Below, in pieces: positions 7,633 to 17,203 of a DNA stretch of 41,134 nucleotides (position 1 is its first letter; every line of letters starts with the position of its first letter). Made by a program: the position numbers and the translations under genes. The DNA comes from Candidatus Bathyarchaeota archaeon. Lineage in GTDB: Archaea > Thermoproteota > Bathyarchaeia > Bathyarchaeales > UBA233. The stretch lies in contig SMYP01000064.1 of NCBI GenBank assembly GCA_007050895.1, forward strand, positions 1 through 41,134, given 5' to 3'. Below the pieces are notes generated by a model that ran no database searches, was not told where the DNA came from, and was given only the letters and a program-made list of their open reading frames with translations.

Positions 7633-8739
7633 CTATTTCTTCTTTTTACCTTTATCATACAACTTAGCAGGCAAATACTCATCCACAATGTAAGTCAAAC
7701 CGTAGCGGCTAAAAGCCTCTTGTTCGGCCTTCCGTCTGATTTTCAAGAATGTTTTGATTTCTCTCTGCCACATAGGGTCGCCTTGATATCGTGGGTCTCT
7801 CTGCAGTTCGTGAAGTCGTTTAATGTCCACGTCGTCCAGTGGGTCAGTGGGCAGCTTATAATTTACTATGTCTGTAGCCCAAACGCCACTCCAAACAGCG
7901 TCAGGTGTGGTTAAATCCCGCAGGTGAGCAGCGTTTGCTGACCCAGAGATTATAACCATGGCAATGTGCATTCCCCAAGGGTCGCCATCAGTGAAAACGT
8001 ACACAGGTATTTTCAGTTCGTCATGAAGCCTTCGTATGAAATAGCGTGTTTGCCTTGGAGCTTGACCAGCAGTTAAGACTAATATCGAGTTGTGCTTTTT
8101 ATGCACGTTTTCTTCAATGAAACGTGTGAACAAGCCACCTTTCTCTATGGCTATGACTTTATCTGCTGTGGTGCTTGCGAACTCGGAGGAAGTTAAAGCA
8201 GGCCCAATCAAAACGCCGTCAGGGTGTGACGAAAGATTCAAGGTTTTACCCTCATAACCTGGAACCGTATACTCTATGGTTAGGTCGCCAAAAACTGCAG
8301 AGCGTTCTTCAGGGAAAATATTAAAGTCTTCTCTGGAACGACCAGTCGCCGTTTCCAAGTCGGTTATTATGTTGTTGGATTCTTGTTGGTCCTTGAAGGT
8401 CATGTTGTAAGCTTGAGCGGAGTAATAGACATCTCTAAGAGTTGAGGTCTTACGATGGAACGTTAGTTCATTGGAAAACATGGCAGCCCATGATAATTGC
8501 GTGAAAGGTTTCACGTGACGTATATTCCGTGCGCTTCGGGTGACACTTTTTTCGCCTAGAATGTATTGGCGCAAATCAGGATCATAGTGAATATTCTCTG
8601 TGGATCGACTGGGCATGGTGATGGTCGGGAAGTTGCCGCTTTCAAGTTGATCATAAATTTGTGTACCTAATTTTTTCAAGCTACTCATAATCTCGTTTTT
8701 CTTCTCGGCTATAACGCCTTTACTTTTCTTCTGTATCAT
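7633..8739 (-). CDS. top6A: DNA topoisomerase VI subunit A (Spo11-like)
   Basis: Subunit A of type IIB topoisomerase cleaves both DNA strands to relax supercoils and decatenate chromosomes. The CAP/winged-helix domain carries the catalytic tyrosine in LRDVYYSAQ (about residue 103). The Toprim domain carries its glutamate early (VIAIEKGGLF) and the Mg-binding Asp pair in TDGDPWGMHIA (about 250). Length (368) is standard. It is translated after top6B, whose 3' end overlaps its start by 20 nt, so the A2B2 subunits are co-expressed. ATG 8739 is used. Confidence 0.97.
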   Translation of the reverse strand: MIQKKSKGVIAEKKNEIMSSLKKLGTQIYDQLESGNFPTITMPSRSTENIHYDPDLRQYILGEKSVTRSARNIRHVKPFTQLSWAAMFSNELTFHRKTSTLRDVYYSAQAYNMTFKDQQESNNIITDLETATGRSREDFNIFPEERSAVFGDLTIEYTVPGYEGKTLNLSSHPDGVLIGPALTSSEFASTTADKVIAIEKGGLFTRFIEENVHKKHNSILVLTAGQAPRQTRYFIRRLHDELKIPVYVFTDGDPWGMHIAMVIISGSANAAHLRDLTTPDAVWSGVWATDIVNYKLPTDPLDDVDIKRLHELQRDPRYQGDPMWQREIKTFLKIRRKAEQEAFSRYGLTYIVDEYLPAKLYDKGKKKK

Positions 8740-10345
8740 ACTTCTGCACGCTCTTTATCAATTTTTGAATGTCAGGCCTTTTCTCTTTTCCAGCAAGGGT
8801 TGTAGAAAACTCTGCGATTCGGGGAAGGTATTTTGCGAAAACGCTGAGCCGTCGTTTCTCCCTATCCACATGTTCGCGTTTGGACAAGAAATGCTGAAGT
8901 TGACGGCCAACTTCCCGCAGCGCATTAGCCACTTCCTTTCTGACTTCGGGTCGATCGGCGATAAACTCTTTTCCAACAGTTTTGTAGGGTACTTTGGTGC
9001 TGCAAATGTGCACTACTATGGCTACGGGCATGTCAGGTGAAACCTTGTACCTGCGCCAGTTCATGGAGTTTATTACCCTGTATGAAACGTCGCTTGCCTC
9101 ATCATAAAGCAATGGAATCTTATTGGCAAAACGGTAAATAATGAAGCTGTTTTTCCTAGGAATATCCCCCCCGTAGGCAATGCCCAGTTCGATAATGAAT
9201 GGGTGACCCGCATAAGTTGAGGGTTTACGCTGATTCACGACCAAGTATTCTGGATTCAATTCTTTCATAATTCCAGCTTTCAAAAGCTCTTCACCCAGAG
9301 GCGACAAGCAGCTGGCATCTGGCGGCAGAAACTCTTTGAATTTCTTCAGGTGTTGCATTAACCTAACAATTTCTTGGTGTGAAAGCTTTTTTGGGTTCTT
9401 TGATACGGTAAGGGTTAATGGTTGACTGCAGCGGGGGCAACTTGGTCCTCCAGTCCAGTTTATGTCTTGGTACGCGATATCGCCGTGTTTGTTGCAGGAT
9501 GCGGTAGTTAAACCGCTGAATACTTGAAACTTCTGTGCGGTGATATCGCCGACCCTGTGAAAATGGTTTTTCAAAAATTCCTGCATATTCTTGTACGGTG
9601 TTACTTGGATAAGCCGCTGAAGAAGTTCCACGTCAACGCCATATGGATGCGGATCGGTCTCTTTTGGTGGCTCAGGCATATTTTTTGTGGCTCGAGTGAA
9701 CTTGTAGAGCCTGCCTTTCGGGTCAATGAATGTCAAATTCGCGTATGGATTTACCATGGCTGTCTGCTTGAAGTACTCTAGAATCTTGGACCTTGCCCGC
9801 AAGTAGTCGCCTTCAATTGTGAACTCGACGATTGTGCCGCGCCACTGTTCCTTGTTTATGAGCACTTTGCGATCGAGGATTAGAGGGCGGTTCCTCTGGA
9901 TATCAATCATAAGTTTGAAAGAGTAGATTTTGGCAGAACCAGTGCTGGAAGTCACGTAGGCAGGCTGATGAGTCATTATCTGCCCATAGAGCACAGCCAT
10001 TTTGCCGCCCAAACCAAAGGTGCCTCTCGTCTGTTTCAGCTTGTATTTTGAACCATAAAGAACCTGACCGAAAGCTGAGGGTATAAACCGAGGTTGAATT
10101 CCACAGCCGTTGTCTTCAACTCTGAGCTTATAGATTTGTGTGTCTTGGCTGGCTTCGCCCTCAAAAGAGAGGCGCACATAAATATCTGGTGGTAATTTAA
10201 GGCTCTCAGCTGCGTCCAATGAGTTCTCGACAAGTTCCCTAATCGCCGCGAATATGGCTCTAGATGGATTAGTAAAGCCCGCGATGTCACGGTTGCGGTA
10301 GAAGAAGTCGGACGCGCTGATTTCTTGGAAAGTTGCCTGCGCCAC
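8720..10345 (-). CDS. top6B: DNA topoisomerase VI subunit B (GHKL ATPase)
   Basis: Subunit B binds ATP and dimerises to gate DNA passage. The GHKL ATPase motifs are present: ELVENSLDAAE (about 36), DNGCGI (about 78) and GTFGLGGKMAVLYGQ (about 106). These are followed by the helix-two-turn-helix region, which here also shows a Cys pair (GPSCPRCSQPL, near 313), and the transducer domain. At 541 residues it is a normal archaeal length. The start is GTG 10345, with GGTGG 7 nt upstream. It forms a two-gene operon with top6A. Confidence 0.97.
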   Translation of the reverse strand: MAQATFQEISASDFFYRNRDIAGFTNPSRAIFAAIRELVENSLDAAESLKLPPDIYVRLSFEGEASQDTQIYKLRVEDNGCGIQPRFIPSAFGQVLYGSKYKLKQTRGTFGLGGKMAVLYGQIMTHQPAYVTSSTGSAKIYSFKLMIDIQRNRPLILDRKVLINKEQWRGTIVEFTIEGDYLRARSKILEYFKQTAMVNPYANLTFIDPKGRLYKFTRATKNMPEPPKETDPHPYGVDVELLQRLIQVTPYKNMQEFLKNHFHRVGDITAQKFQVFSGLTTASCNKHGDIAYQDINWTGGPSCPRCSQPLTLTVSKNPKKLSHQEIVRLMQHLKKFKEFLPPDASCLSPLGEELLKAGIMKELNPEYLVVNQRKPSTYAGHPFIIELGIAYGGDIPRKNSFIIYRFANKIPLLYDEASDVSYRVINSMNWRRYKVSPDMPVAIVVHICSTKVPYKTVGKEFIADRPEVRKEVANALREVGRQLQHFLSKREHVDREKRRLSVFAKYLPRIAEFSTTLAGKEKRPDIQKLIKSVQKYDTEEK

Positions 10346-10467
10346 TTCTAGTTTCCACCAGTCTGATCCTTTCTCATCATGATTCGCTTACGTTATTGTT
10401 GCGCTTATTCTTTAACTTAACTACGTTTTTCGAGTAAAAATTTCGGTTTGAAAAAAAGGTGGGTCCT

Positions 10468-12255
10468 TCATTTTTCCCGCAGACGCGTGTAATAGTACTC
10501 GCCAATCTCTTTCTGGAAAGTATCCATCTTTGAGTTTTCTTTGTTAACTCTGGGGCGTCTGGTGACTGAGTCTCTTCGGAAAGTGACGTTCATTTCTTTC
10601 AGGAAGATGTTCATGCCTTTTCGCAGGCTTGTAGGTGGATTCGCGGTGCCGTTGACACCCGGGGTTCCTTCGAAAATCATTAGTTTGTCAGCGATGAAGT
10701 CTTGAGTTACTACGTCATGCTCAACCACGAAAGCAGGTACATTTCTGGATTCAATGACTCTTCGGATGGTTCGTGCCATATTCAATCTTTCTTCCACGTC
10801 CAAGTAGGCACTGGGTTCATCCAGCAAGAGCAAATCAGCTTTTCGGGAAAGGCAGGCAGCGATGGCGACTTTTTGCAGTTCTCCTCCACTCAGTTCCATG
10901 ACGTTTCTGTCTAACATTAGGTTAAGTCTTAGCGGTTGCAGAATCTCGGTTTTGTACCAGCTTGATGTGAACATCTCTTTGGCTACACTAATAAGGAGTT
11001 CCTGAACGGTTCCTTCGTATTCTGGAGCGATGTACTGAGGTTTATAGCTGACCTTCAACTCGCCAAATTCTTGTTTTTCATCTGGCTTTTCAAGACCTGC
11101 TAAAATTTTCACAAACGTGGTCTTCCCAATGCCATTGGGTCCAAGAATCCCGATTATTTCACCCCGTTTGATTTCACCCGGCATGGCAACGAGTCTGAAA
11201 TCTTTGAAAGTTATCTTAAGCTGATCCCAACTCAGTAGGATTTCGCCTGCGCCTGCACTTATCGCGGGGGGCTTCTCGTGGAATATGATGGCTTCTTTTC
11301 GGAACCTAATATTCTCGTCGGAGATGAAGCCTTGCAAGTATATGTTTATGCCCGTTCTCACGCCATGGACATGTGATACTACACCGTAGACGCCTGCATC
11401 TCCATAATAAACGCAGATTTGATCTGATAGGTAATCTATGATCGCTAAGTCGTGTTCAGCAACGATTATGGTTTTCTGCTCTTCCTTGAGGCTTCTTATG
11501 GCTCTGGCAACTTGCAGTCTCTGTTTTACGTCAAGGTAGCTGGATGGCTCGTCAAAGAGATATACATCTGCATTTCGGCTCAGGGCAGCAGCCGTTGCCA
11601 CGCGCTGGAGTTCACCTCCACTTAGTACCTCCAAGGGGCGCTCCCAGATCTTCGTCAATTCAAGATCGATCGCCAGCTTGTGTAAAAGTTTTCTCTCATC
11701 AACCTTCTCGAGAAGGTCTCTGACTTTGCCTGAAACAGCTTTCGGAATCTTATCTACGTACTGCGGTTTATGAGCAACCTTAAGCTTGCCATCGCTTATC
11801 CTTTGGAAATATTCCTGAAGTGTTGATCCCCTGTAAAACTGAAATATTTCACTCCATTCAGGCGGCTCCTTAAATCGCCCCAAGTTTGGTTTATACTCTC
11901 CCGATAACAACTTCAATGTGGTGGTTTTACCGATCCCGTTTTGACCCAGCAAACCCATAACGGTACCTGGAGAGGGCGTGGGCAACCTGAAAAGCTTGAA
12001 CGAGTTAGGTCCGAAACGATGACTGCAATCCTTATCCAGTTCGTCTGGAAGATTAACTATGCTGATAGCTTTAAAGGGACATTTTTTGATGCATATGCCG
12101 CAGCCGCTGCATAGAACCTCGGATATTACTGCTTTGTTTCCTTCTATCTTTATGGCTTCCACTCGGCTGCGCACCATAGGGCAGAAGTTAATGCATGATT
12201 TATCGCATTTTTTCACTTTACATCTGTCGGTTTCCAATACAGCAACGCGGGTCAT
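10468..12255 (-). CDS. abce1: ABCE1/Rli1 ribosome-recycling ATPase
   Basis: ABCE1 splits ribosomes after termination, working with aRF1 or aPelota. The N-terminal iron-sulfur domain has two ferredoxin-like clusters ([15 protein letters not shown] and [12 protein letters not shown]). Two ABC domains follow: Walker [10 protein letters not shown] and GPNGIGKTT, signatures LSGGELQR and LSGGELQK, and Walker [10 protein letters not shown] and LDEPSAYLD, with the ABCE1 hinges between. ATG 12255 ([12 protein letters not shown]) fits the family N-terminus better than the upstream 12279 start, and a TATA-like GTTTATAAC on the minus strand at 12285-12293 is about 35 nt before it. Confidence 0.96.
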   Translation of the reverse strand: MTRVAVLETDRCKVKKCDKSCINFCPMVRSRVEAIKIEGNKAVISEVLCSGCGICIKKCPFKAISIVNLPDELDKDCSHRFGPNSFKLFRLPTPSPGTVMGLLGQNGIGKTTTLKLLSGEYKPNLGRFKEPPEWSEIFQFYRGSTLQEYFQRISDGKLKVAHKPQYVDKIPKAVSGKVRDLLEKVDERKLLHKLAIDLELTKIWERPLEVLSGGELQRVATAAALSRNADVYLFDEPSSYLDVKQRLQVARAIRSLKEEQKTIIVAEHDLAIIDYLSDQICVYYGDAGVYGVVSHVHGVRTGINIYLQGFISDENIRFRKEAIIFHEKPPAISAGAGEILLSWDQLKITFKDFRLVAMPGEIKRGEIIGILGPNGIGKTTFVKILAGLEKPDEKQEFGELKVSYKPQYIAPEYEGTVQELLISVAKEMFTSSWYKTEILQPLRLNLMLDRNVMELSGGELQKVAIAACLSRKADLLLLDEPSAYLDVEERLNMARTIRRVIESRNVPAFVVEHDVVTQDFIADKLMIFEGTPGVNGTANPPTSLRKGMNIFLKEMNVTFRRDSVTRRPRVNKENSKMDTFQKEIGEYYYTRLREK

Positions 12256-12374
12256 AGCAAGTTCGAAATATGAAGTCAAATGCTAAGTTATAAACATGAA
12301 CCCGAAAAAATTGATAAAAACAATAGTTTAATATAGAAAAGAAAAAAGTTAAAAAGCCATTTTATTGCGGAATT

Positions 12375-12440
12375 TTACCATTCCTCTTCTTCCCATTCTT
12401 CATCTTCGCCTTCTTCCCAATCGTCTTCCTCAAACACCAT
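12375..12440 (-). CDS. Acidic Trp-rich microprotein (21 residues)
   Basis: A tiny ORF follows the perfect Shine-Dalgarno GGAGGTGA (12446-12453, minus strand). ATG 12440 is 5 nt from it; ATG 12443 would add one residue but sit only 2 nt away. The product contains EEDDWEEGEDEEWEEEEW and ends there: 14 of 21 residues are acidic, three are Trp, none basic. A TATA-like GTTTAAAA (12490-12498, minus) is 50 nt upstream and a T-rich run follows the stop, so it looks like a complete monocistronic unit. No family recognised; a disordered or binding peptide is possible. Confidence 0.6.
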   Translation of the reverse strand: MVFEEDDWEEGEDEEWEEEEW

Positions 12441-12445
12441 CATAT

Positions 12446-12453
12446 TCACCTCC
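12446..12453 (-). promoter_or_regulatory. Consensus Shine-Dalgarno of the microprotein gene
   Basis: GGAGGTGA on the minus strand is among the strongest ribosome binding sites in the window and directly precedes only this 21-22 codon frame, which argues that the frame is translated. Confidence 0.6.
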
Positions 12454-12489
12454 GCCAATATTCGGATGTACTGTAGGGTAGTCTGGAAA

Positions 12490-12498
12490 GTTTTAAAC
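12490..12498 (-). promoter_or_regulatory. TATA-like element upstream of the microprotein gene
   Basis: GTTTAAAAC on the minus strand would place transcription start near 12465-12470, giving a leader of about 25-30 nt that holds the Shine-Dalgarno. Position inferred from spacing. Confidence 0.4.
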
Positions 12499-12754
12499 AT
12501 TTTTATTCGTCATTTGTCGTAGTCTCACTTCAAAAATAAGAGAAAACCAGCGCTTTTCACCAATTTTTTCTCTATGAAAGTTGATTGAATAACAACTGCG
12601 ACTTTTCCCAAATAACCACAAGTGACTCAAGTCATCAAAATGGATAAATCCGTGGTTTTCTAATTCTACTGTGGGATGATGTGAGGCGACGGCTTCGAGC
12701 GACAAGCTGTGAGAAAAGCCATAAACTTACACTGACCCCAAAGCAATACTATTA

Positions 12755-13312
12755 ATGAAGCTGAAAACTGTGCTCAAAGACTTCAACATTTTGGCTACAA
12801 CTTCTCGTGGGAACGAGCGACAAATGTGTTATGAATTGACCTATCTGCTCAAGGATGAACTTGGCGACACTTCGCCAATGGTCGGCAAGACAGGAATTAG
12901 CGGATTAGTAACGGCAAAAACCTGTTTCGATCCCTACGATGTCATAGAAAAATTTCGTACGATTTTGCGTGATCACCCCTATAAGTTCCGCTATGCCCTT
13001 AGAATAATCCCCATCGAAAAAGTTGTGCCCACTAATTTAGACGAAATAAAGCGCGCGGTCTCGGAACTTGCATCAAGCATCAAAGAAAACGAAACCTTCA
13101 GAGTCACAGTAGAAAAGCGCTTCACTAACCTGCACTCGCGTGATCTGATAGAAGTAGCCGTTACAGGCATAGACTTAACTTTAAGTGAAAGAAGAGTTGA
13201 TTTGGAAAACCCTGATAAAATCGTTCTAATCGAAATCATAGGCAGGTTAACAGGCTTATCTATCATTAGACCCAATGATGTTCTAGCCGCGCTAAAGGAG
13301 AAAATGTTGTAG
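12755..13312 (+). CDS. THUMP-domain protein, TAN1-like
   Basis: A 185-residue protein resembling stand-alone archaeal THUMP proteins related to eukaryotic TAN1, the tRNA-binding partner of the tRNA ac4C acetyltransferase. Visible signs are NILATTSRGNERQMCYELTYLL at the N-terminus, and the THUMP core with YALRIIPIEK and ETFRVTVEKRFTNLHSRDLIE, typical of the RNA-binding fold. No catalytic domain is present, so it probably delivers tRNA to another enzyme. A TATA-like TAAACTTA lies about 30 nt upstream, consistent with a near-leaderless start. It converges with cgi121, with a single nucleotide between stops. Confidence 0.8.
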   Translation: MKLKTVLKDFNILATTSRGNERQMCYELTYLLKDELGDTSPMVGKTGISGLVTAKTCFDPYDVIEKFRTILRDHPYKFRYALRIIPIEKVVPTNLDEIKRAVSELASSIKENETFRVTVEKRFTNLHSRDLIEVAVTGIDLTLSERRVDLENPDKIVLIEIIGRLTGLSIIRPNDVLAALKEKML

Positions 13313-13313
13313 C

Positions 13314-13880
13314 CTAAAGCTGAGTAGGTAGCAAAGCCACTCTTTCGATGACAAGGTTAACCAAAGCCTTTTTACCATTATTTTTTTTCGAAGCCGCTTC
13401 AAGCTCCGCATCAGTTATTCCGAAAGCTTCTCGAATGCTTTTCTCTTTCTCATTTGAAATCTCGAGAACGGAATCGTCATTTTCCTCGCCCACGCGTTTT
13501 GCCACTGCGTAAAGAAGCGCTTCTACGGACTCTGTGCTTGCACCTATTATCACTACAGCAACATCGCAAGATGCGCATTTCACTCCCATTAACTCTATGG
13601 CTTTTTTAATCTGCCTTTGAGCGGATGCGTAAAGCATAGTCTCCATTGTCACGCTCTTGGATATATTACTCTTATTTTTGAAGACAAGCAAAGCGTTCAA
13701 AACTGCAAAGTACAAGTGCTGCCAAGTAGCTACCAATCCAGCATCGAAGAACTGAACCCCCGCGTTTTTATGGAACTCCTTGCGAGTCATATTCACAAAT
13801 TCCTCTGTGTTCTTGATGTTTACGTTTCTGAAGCCCGTGATTTCCACATATTTTCCAGCTTCCTCAATATATTTCAGCAT
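13314..13880 (-). CDS. cgi121: KEOPS subunit Cgi121
   Basis: Cgi121 binds Bud32 and the tRNA CCA end and helps activate the KEOPS complex that makes t6A37 in ANN-decoding tRNAs. Family signs are GVQFFDAGLVATWQHLYFAVLNAL (about 41), NISKSVTMETMLYASAQRQIKKAIELMGV and the VAVVIIG strand. At 188 residues it is slightly long: about 35 C-terminal residues (KKNNGKKALVNLVIERVALL) look like the usual final helix. GAGGCGG lies 5 nt before ATG 13880. It follows the 77-residue ORF with 14 nt between, so the two are probably one transcript. Confidence 0.9.
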   Translation of the reverse strand: MLKYIEEAGKYVEITGFRNVNIKNTEEFVNMTRKEFHKNAGVQFFDAGLVATWQHLYFAVLNALLVFKNKSNISKSVTMETMLYASAQRQIKKAIELMGVKCASCDVAVVIIGASTESVEALLYAVAKRVGEENDDSVLEISNEKEKSIREAFGITDAELEAASKKNNGKKALVNLVIERVALLPTQL

Positions 13881-13894
13881 TTTTCCGCCTCTAT

Positions 13895-14128
13895 TTAAAT
13901 TTCTTTAAAGACCTCTTTTACAAGTTGTTTGGGTGAACCTGCCTTTACAAGTTTCGCAGTTTTCAGGTTTCTCGAGCTTTCATCTACGTGTTTCTTCAAC
14001 ATTTTTCTGATTGTTTCCTTCAAATCCCGCGGAATGAACACCCAACTATGCGTTTCCTTCTCGTAACAGTTAGCTTTAGTCACTTCTAAGAGCTTGCGAT
14101 ACACAGTGGGGGTTATAACCCCAATCAT
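13895..14128 (-). CDS. Small protein co-transcribed with cgi121, unknown function
   Basis: A 77-residue basic protein, mostly helix, with no recognised family; YRKLLEVTKANCYEKETHSWVFIPRDLKETIRKML suggests a compact fold with a strand pair between helices. A TATA-like CATAAAAC about 20-25 nt before ATG 14128 on the minus strand fits a leaderless start, and 14 nt separate its stop from the cgi121 start. Its position suggests a link to KEOPS or tRNA modification, but that is guilt by association only. Confidence 0.6.
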   Translation of the reverse strand: MIGVITPTVYRKLLEVTKANCYEKETHSWVFIPRDLKETIRKMLKKHVDESSRNLKTAKLVKAGSPKQLVKEVFKEI

Positions 14129-14301
14129 GCCCTTTTGCTTGAGATGTTTTATGGCAAGATTGACTTATTCATGAATGAGCGAAAGACATCTCACATCTGC
14201 TAATCCCAAAGAATAGATCATCCTTATATGAGAAAGGTTTTTACTTTAGTTATTGTATGAGTGAGAGCAAAAGCGTATAGCGTAATACGAGGTTAAACGT
14301 T

Positions 14302-15030
14302 ATGTCTGTATTTGCAGCACCAGGAGCATATGATCGTGCAATAACAGTCTTCTCCCCAGACGGGCGGCTGTTTCAAGTTGAATATGCCATGGAGCTAGTA
14401 AACCGTGGCGCAACAATTATGGGAATCCAATGTGCAGAAGGAATCGTTCTAGGCTCAGAAGAGAATATTGAGCCTCTTGAAGAAGCAGAATATTCATGGA
14501 AAATCTTCAAGGTTGATGACCACGTTGGCGCCGCTATAGTGGGTCTTAGCTCCGACGCGAGAATACTCATTGATCAAGCGCGGATATACGCGCAAAGCAA
14601 CAAACTAACTTACGACGAACCCGTGGACATTGAGGTTGTAACCAAAAAGATATGTGACATACAGCAGATGTACACCCAGCATGCAGGAGTACGGCCTTTC
14701 GGAGTTTCAATAATCTTCGGCGGCGTCGACAAAACTGGAGCACATGTTTTCGGAACACACCCAAGCGGGACCTACAGAGGCTATAAAGCCACAGCTTTGG
14801 GTGCTGGCCGAGAAACTGTTTTGGCGATATTGAAAGAGGATTACCGAGAAGACCCTAGCTTGGAAGAGAATACGAAGCTGACAGTAAAATGCCTAGTGAA
14901 AGCATTGGAAGCGAGACAATTGCCCCCCAGAATAAAAATTGCTGTTATCCCAACCGCAACGAAACAACTGCAAATGCTGACTGACGAAAAAATCGAAAGC
15001 TATATCAAAGAGCTGGGTTCGAGCAAGTGA
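14302..15030 (+). CDS. psmA: Proteasome alpha subunit
   Basis: The alpha subunit forms the outer gating rings of the 20S proteasome. The N-terminal gate [20 protein letters not shown] (about 10-29) is diagnostic, followed by the NTN-hydrolase fold with [11 protein letters not shown] and the [10 protein letters not shown] region. Length (242) is normal. GAGGT at 14289-14293 sits 8 nt before the ATG. It leads a run of same-strand genes (SBDS, rrp4, rrp41, rrp42, L37Ae, pcc1), the classic archaeal proteasome-exosome superoperon. The beta subunit at 58 is a distant, non-catalytic type. Confidence 0.97.
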   Translation: MSVFAAPGAYDRAITVFSPDGRLFQVEYAMELVNRGATIMGIQCAEGIVLGSEENIEPLEEAEYSWKIFKVDDHVGAAIVGLSSDARILIDQARIYAQSNKLTYDEPVDIEVVTKKICDIQQMYTQHAGVRPFGVSIIFGGVDKTGAHVFGTHPSGTYRGYKATALGAGRETVLAILKEDYREDPSLEENTKLTVKCLVKALEARQLPPRIKIAVIPTATKQLQMLTDEKIESYIKELGSSK

Positions 15031-15037
15031 CAATTTG

Positions 15038-15727
15038 ATGAGTGAGAAATACACTATTGCGCGTTTAACAAAAGATACTGAACATTTTGAGATTCTGGTG
15101 AAACCTGACAAAGCATTAGACTATCGTACGGGAAAAACATCTCGAATTAGCGAGGTCTTGGCAGCCGAAATAATATTTGTGGACGCAAACAAAGGCACCA
15201 AAGTCTCGGAAGAGCAAATGAACAAAGCCTTCGAAACAACTGATCCATTAAAAATCGCTGATGAAATTCTCAAGAAAGGCACACTTCAGCTAACAACCGA
15301 GCAAAGGCGTAAAATGGTTGAAGATAAAAGAAAACAAGTAATTGATTTCATATCAAGGCAAGCAGTTGATCCTAAAACCAATCTTCCTCACCCGCCTTTA
15401 AGAATAGAAAACGCCATGGAGCAAATCCGTTACCAAATAGATGCACATAAATCTGTTGAGGAACAGGCAAGAGATATAGTTAAACTTTTGCGGCCAATTT
15501 TACCTTTGAAAATCGAGCAAATTTCCGTGAGTGTTCGGATACCTGCCTCGTATTCAGCAAGAGCATATGGTTCAATCAAGAGTGCTGGCGAAATTAGACA
15601 AGATCACTGGCTTTCAGATGGTTCATGGCAAGGTGTAATAGAGATGCCTGCTGGCGCATACGCTTCATTTCTAAACAAACTTGGAGACATTACAAAAGGA
15701 AATGGAGAAGCGAAAATACTTCCCTAA
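15038..15727 (+). CDS. sbds: SBDS family ribosome maturation protein
   Basis: SBDS/Sdo1 helps remove aIF6 from the large subunit during late ribosome maturation. All three domains are visible: the N-terminal FYSH domain ([33 protein letters not shown]), the helical middle domain ([36 protein letters not shown]) and the ferredoxin-like C-terminal domain. At 229 residues it is standard. ATG 15038 is used instead of the TTG one codon upstream. It starts 7 nt after psmA ends and 28 nt before rrp4, so it is co-transcribed. Confidence 0.96.
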   Translation: MSEKYTIARLTKDTEHFEILVKPDKALDYRTGKTSRISEVLAAEIIFVDANKGTKVSEEQMNKAFETTDPLKIADEILKKGTLQLTTEQRRKMVEDKRKQVIDFISRQAVDPKTNLPHPPLRIENAMEQIRYQIDAHKSVEEQARDIVKLLRPILPLKIEQISVSVRIPASYSARAYGSIKSAGEIRQDHWLSDGSWQGVIEMPAGAYASFLNKLGDITKGNGEAKILP

Positions 15728-15755
15728 TAAAATTTGAATTGGAGGTAAATTAATT

Positions 15756-16463
15756 ATGCCAACATATTTTGAAAAGAAGCAGCTTGTGACGCCTGGAGAA
15801 ATGCTTGCTGAAGGCGACTACTTAGCTGGAAGCAACACTTACGCGGAAAATGATAAAATCTACGCTTCACGAATCGGGCTTGCAGACTTTAATAATAAGC
15901 AAGTAAACGTCGTCGCTTTGCGGTCATTTTATTTTCCGAAGGTAGGCGACATAGTCATAGGAACAGTCTTGGAAGTAGGATTCAACGGGTGGACCGTGGA
16001 CATCAAAGCACCCTACACAGCTCTTCTTAGAGCGTCAGACGTTCTAAGTAGGCCTTTCAAGCCGCAAAACGACGAGTTATCGCAAGTTCTTAGCGGAGGC
16101 GATTTAATAGTCGCTAAAATAGCTTCGTACGACAGAGCGCACGATCCACAGCTCACGGTAGGCGAGCCAGGCTTGGGAAAAATAACCCGTGGACAGATAA
16201 TTAAAGTAACTCCGTCTAAGATTCCTCGCGTCATAGGTAAAAAGGGCTCAATGATTTCGATGATAAAACAGGAAACCAACTGCCAGATAATTCTTGGGCT
16301 TAACGGAGTCATATTGATCACTGGCAAAAACCATGAGGACGAGGAACTCGCCCTGGCAGCAATTCAAAAGATCGAAGATGAGTCCCACACAAGCGGTCTA
16401 ACAGATCGCATTACACAATTTCTTAAACAAGAAAAAGAAAAAACTGGAGGAAAAGAAGAATGA
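15756..16463 (+). CDS. rrp4: Exosome RNA-binding subunit Rrp4
   Basis: Rrp4 caps the archaeal exosome ring and feeds RNA into it. It has an N-terminal domain ([14 protein letters not shown]), an S1 domain ([21 protein letters not shown], about 67-88) and a KH domain with [20 protein letters not shown] in place of the usual GXXG loop context (GKKG). GGAGGT lies 9-10 nt upstream of the ATG. Its stop overlaps the rrp41 start (ATGA), implying coupled translation. Confidence 0.95.
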   Translation: MPTYFEKKQLVTPGEMLAEGDYLAGSNTYAENDKIYASRIGLADFNNKQVNVVALRSFYFPKVGDIVIGTVLEVGFNGWTVDIKAPYTALLRASDVLSRPFKPQNDELSQVLSGGDLIVAKIASYDRAHDPQLTVGEPGLGKITRGQIIKVTPSKIPRVIGKKGSMISMIKQETNCQIILGLNGVILITGKNHEDEELALAAIQKIEDESHTSGLTDRITQFLKQEKEKTGGKEE

Positions 16464-17203
16464 ATTCAAAACCTGAAAAATTAATTGATAAAAAAGGCTT
16501 AAGATTGGATGGTAGAAAAGCAGACGAATTAAGACCTGTAAAAATTGAAGTAGGTATCTTGCCAAACGCAGATGGCTCAGCATACATAGAACATGGGAAA
16601 AACAAGATTTTAGCTGCTGCGTTCGGTCCAAGAGAAATGCATCCGAAACACTTGTCGCGTCCAGACCGTATGGTATTGCGGTGCCGTTATCACATGGCTC
16701 CTTTCTCAGTGGGAGAGCGCAAGTCACCCGCGCCTTCAAGAAGGGAAATTGAGCTTTCAAAAGTAATTAGGGAATCCCTTGAGCCCTCAGTGTTCTTGGA
16801 ATATTACCCACGCACTGGCGTAGATGTTTTCATTGAAGTCTTGCAGGCGGATGGCGGAACAAGATGCGCAAGCATCACCGCAGCTTCGTTGGCTTTAGCA
16901 GATGCTGGCATTCCTATGCGTGACTTGGTGGTCGCATGTGCTGCTGGTAAAGTCGAAGACAAAGTTGTTCTGGACTTATTCGACACTGAAGACAAAGTGG
17001 GCTCCGCTGATGTTCCATTGGCATTCATGCCTAACTTGAACGCGATTACATTGTTGCAGATGGACGGAACGCTAACACCTGAAGAATTTGAACAAGCAGT
17101 TGAAATGGCTATTGATGGATGTCGAAGAATTTACGAATTGCAGAAGGAAGCCTTGAAAACCAAGTACATGCTCATCGAGCAGGAAGAGGAGGTTGAAGAA
17201 TAA
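16460..17203 (+). CDS. rrp41: Exosome catalytic subunit Rrp41
   Basis: Rrp41 is the phosphorolytic RNase PH subunit that degrades or tails RNA 3' ends. RNase PH features include [16 protein letters not shown] (about 14), the [21 protein letters not shown] phosphate/RNA-binding stretch (about 85-105), [13 protein letters not shown] and the catalytic Asp region [14 protein letters not shown] (about 175). Length 247 is typical. It overlaps rrp4 by 4 nt and rrp42 by one base, so the ring is translated stoichiometrically. Confidence 0.96.
   Translation: MNSKPEKLIDKKGLRLDGRKADELRPVKIEVGILPNADGSAYIEHGKNKILAAAFGPREMHPKHLSRPDRMVLRCRYHMAPFSVGERKSPAPSRREIELSKVIRESLEPSVFLEYYPRTGVDVFIEVLQADGGTRCASITAASLALADAGIPMRDLVVACAAGKVEDKVVLDLFDTEDKVGSADVPLAFMPNLNAITLLQMDGTLTPEEFEQAVEMAIDGCRRIYELQKEALKTKYMLIEQEEEVEE

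Noticed and set aside
12493..12705. 70-codon minus-strand frame
   Set aside because: No ribosome site, composition unlike neighbours, and its start overlaps the THUMP upstream region; probably chance.
12670..12740. C/D box-like pattern (TGATGT ... CTGA)
   Set aside because: The C box has one mismatch, D' and C' boxes are poor and spacing is irregular; too weak to call a guide RNA.
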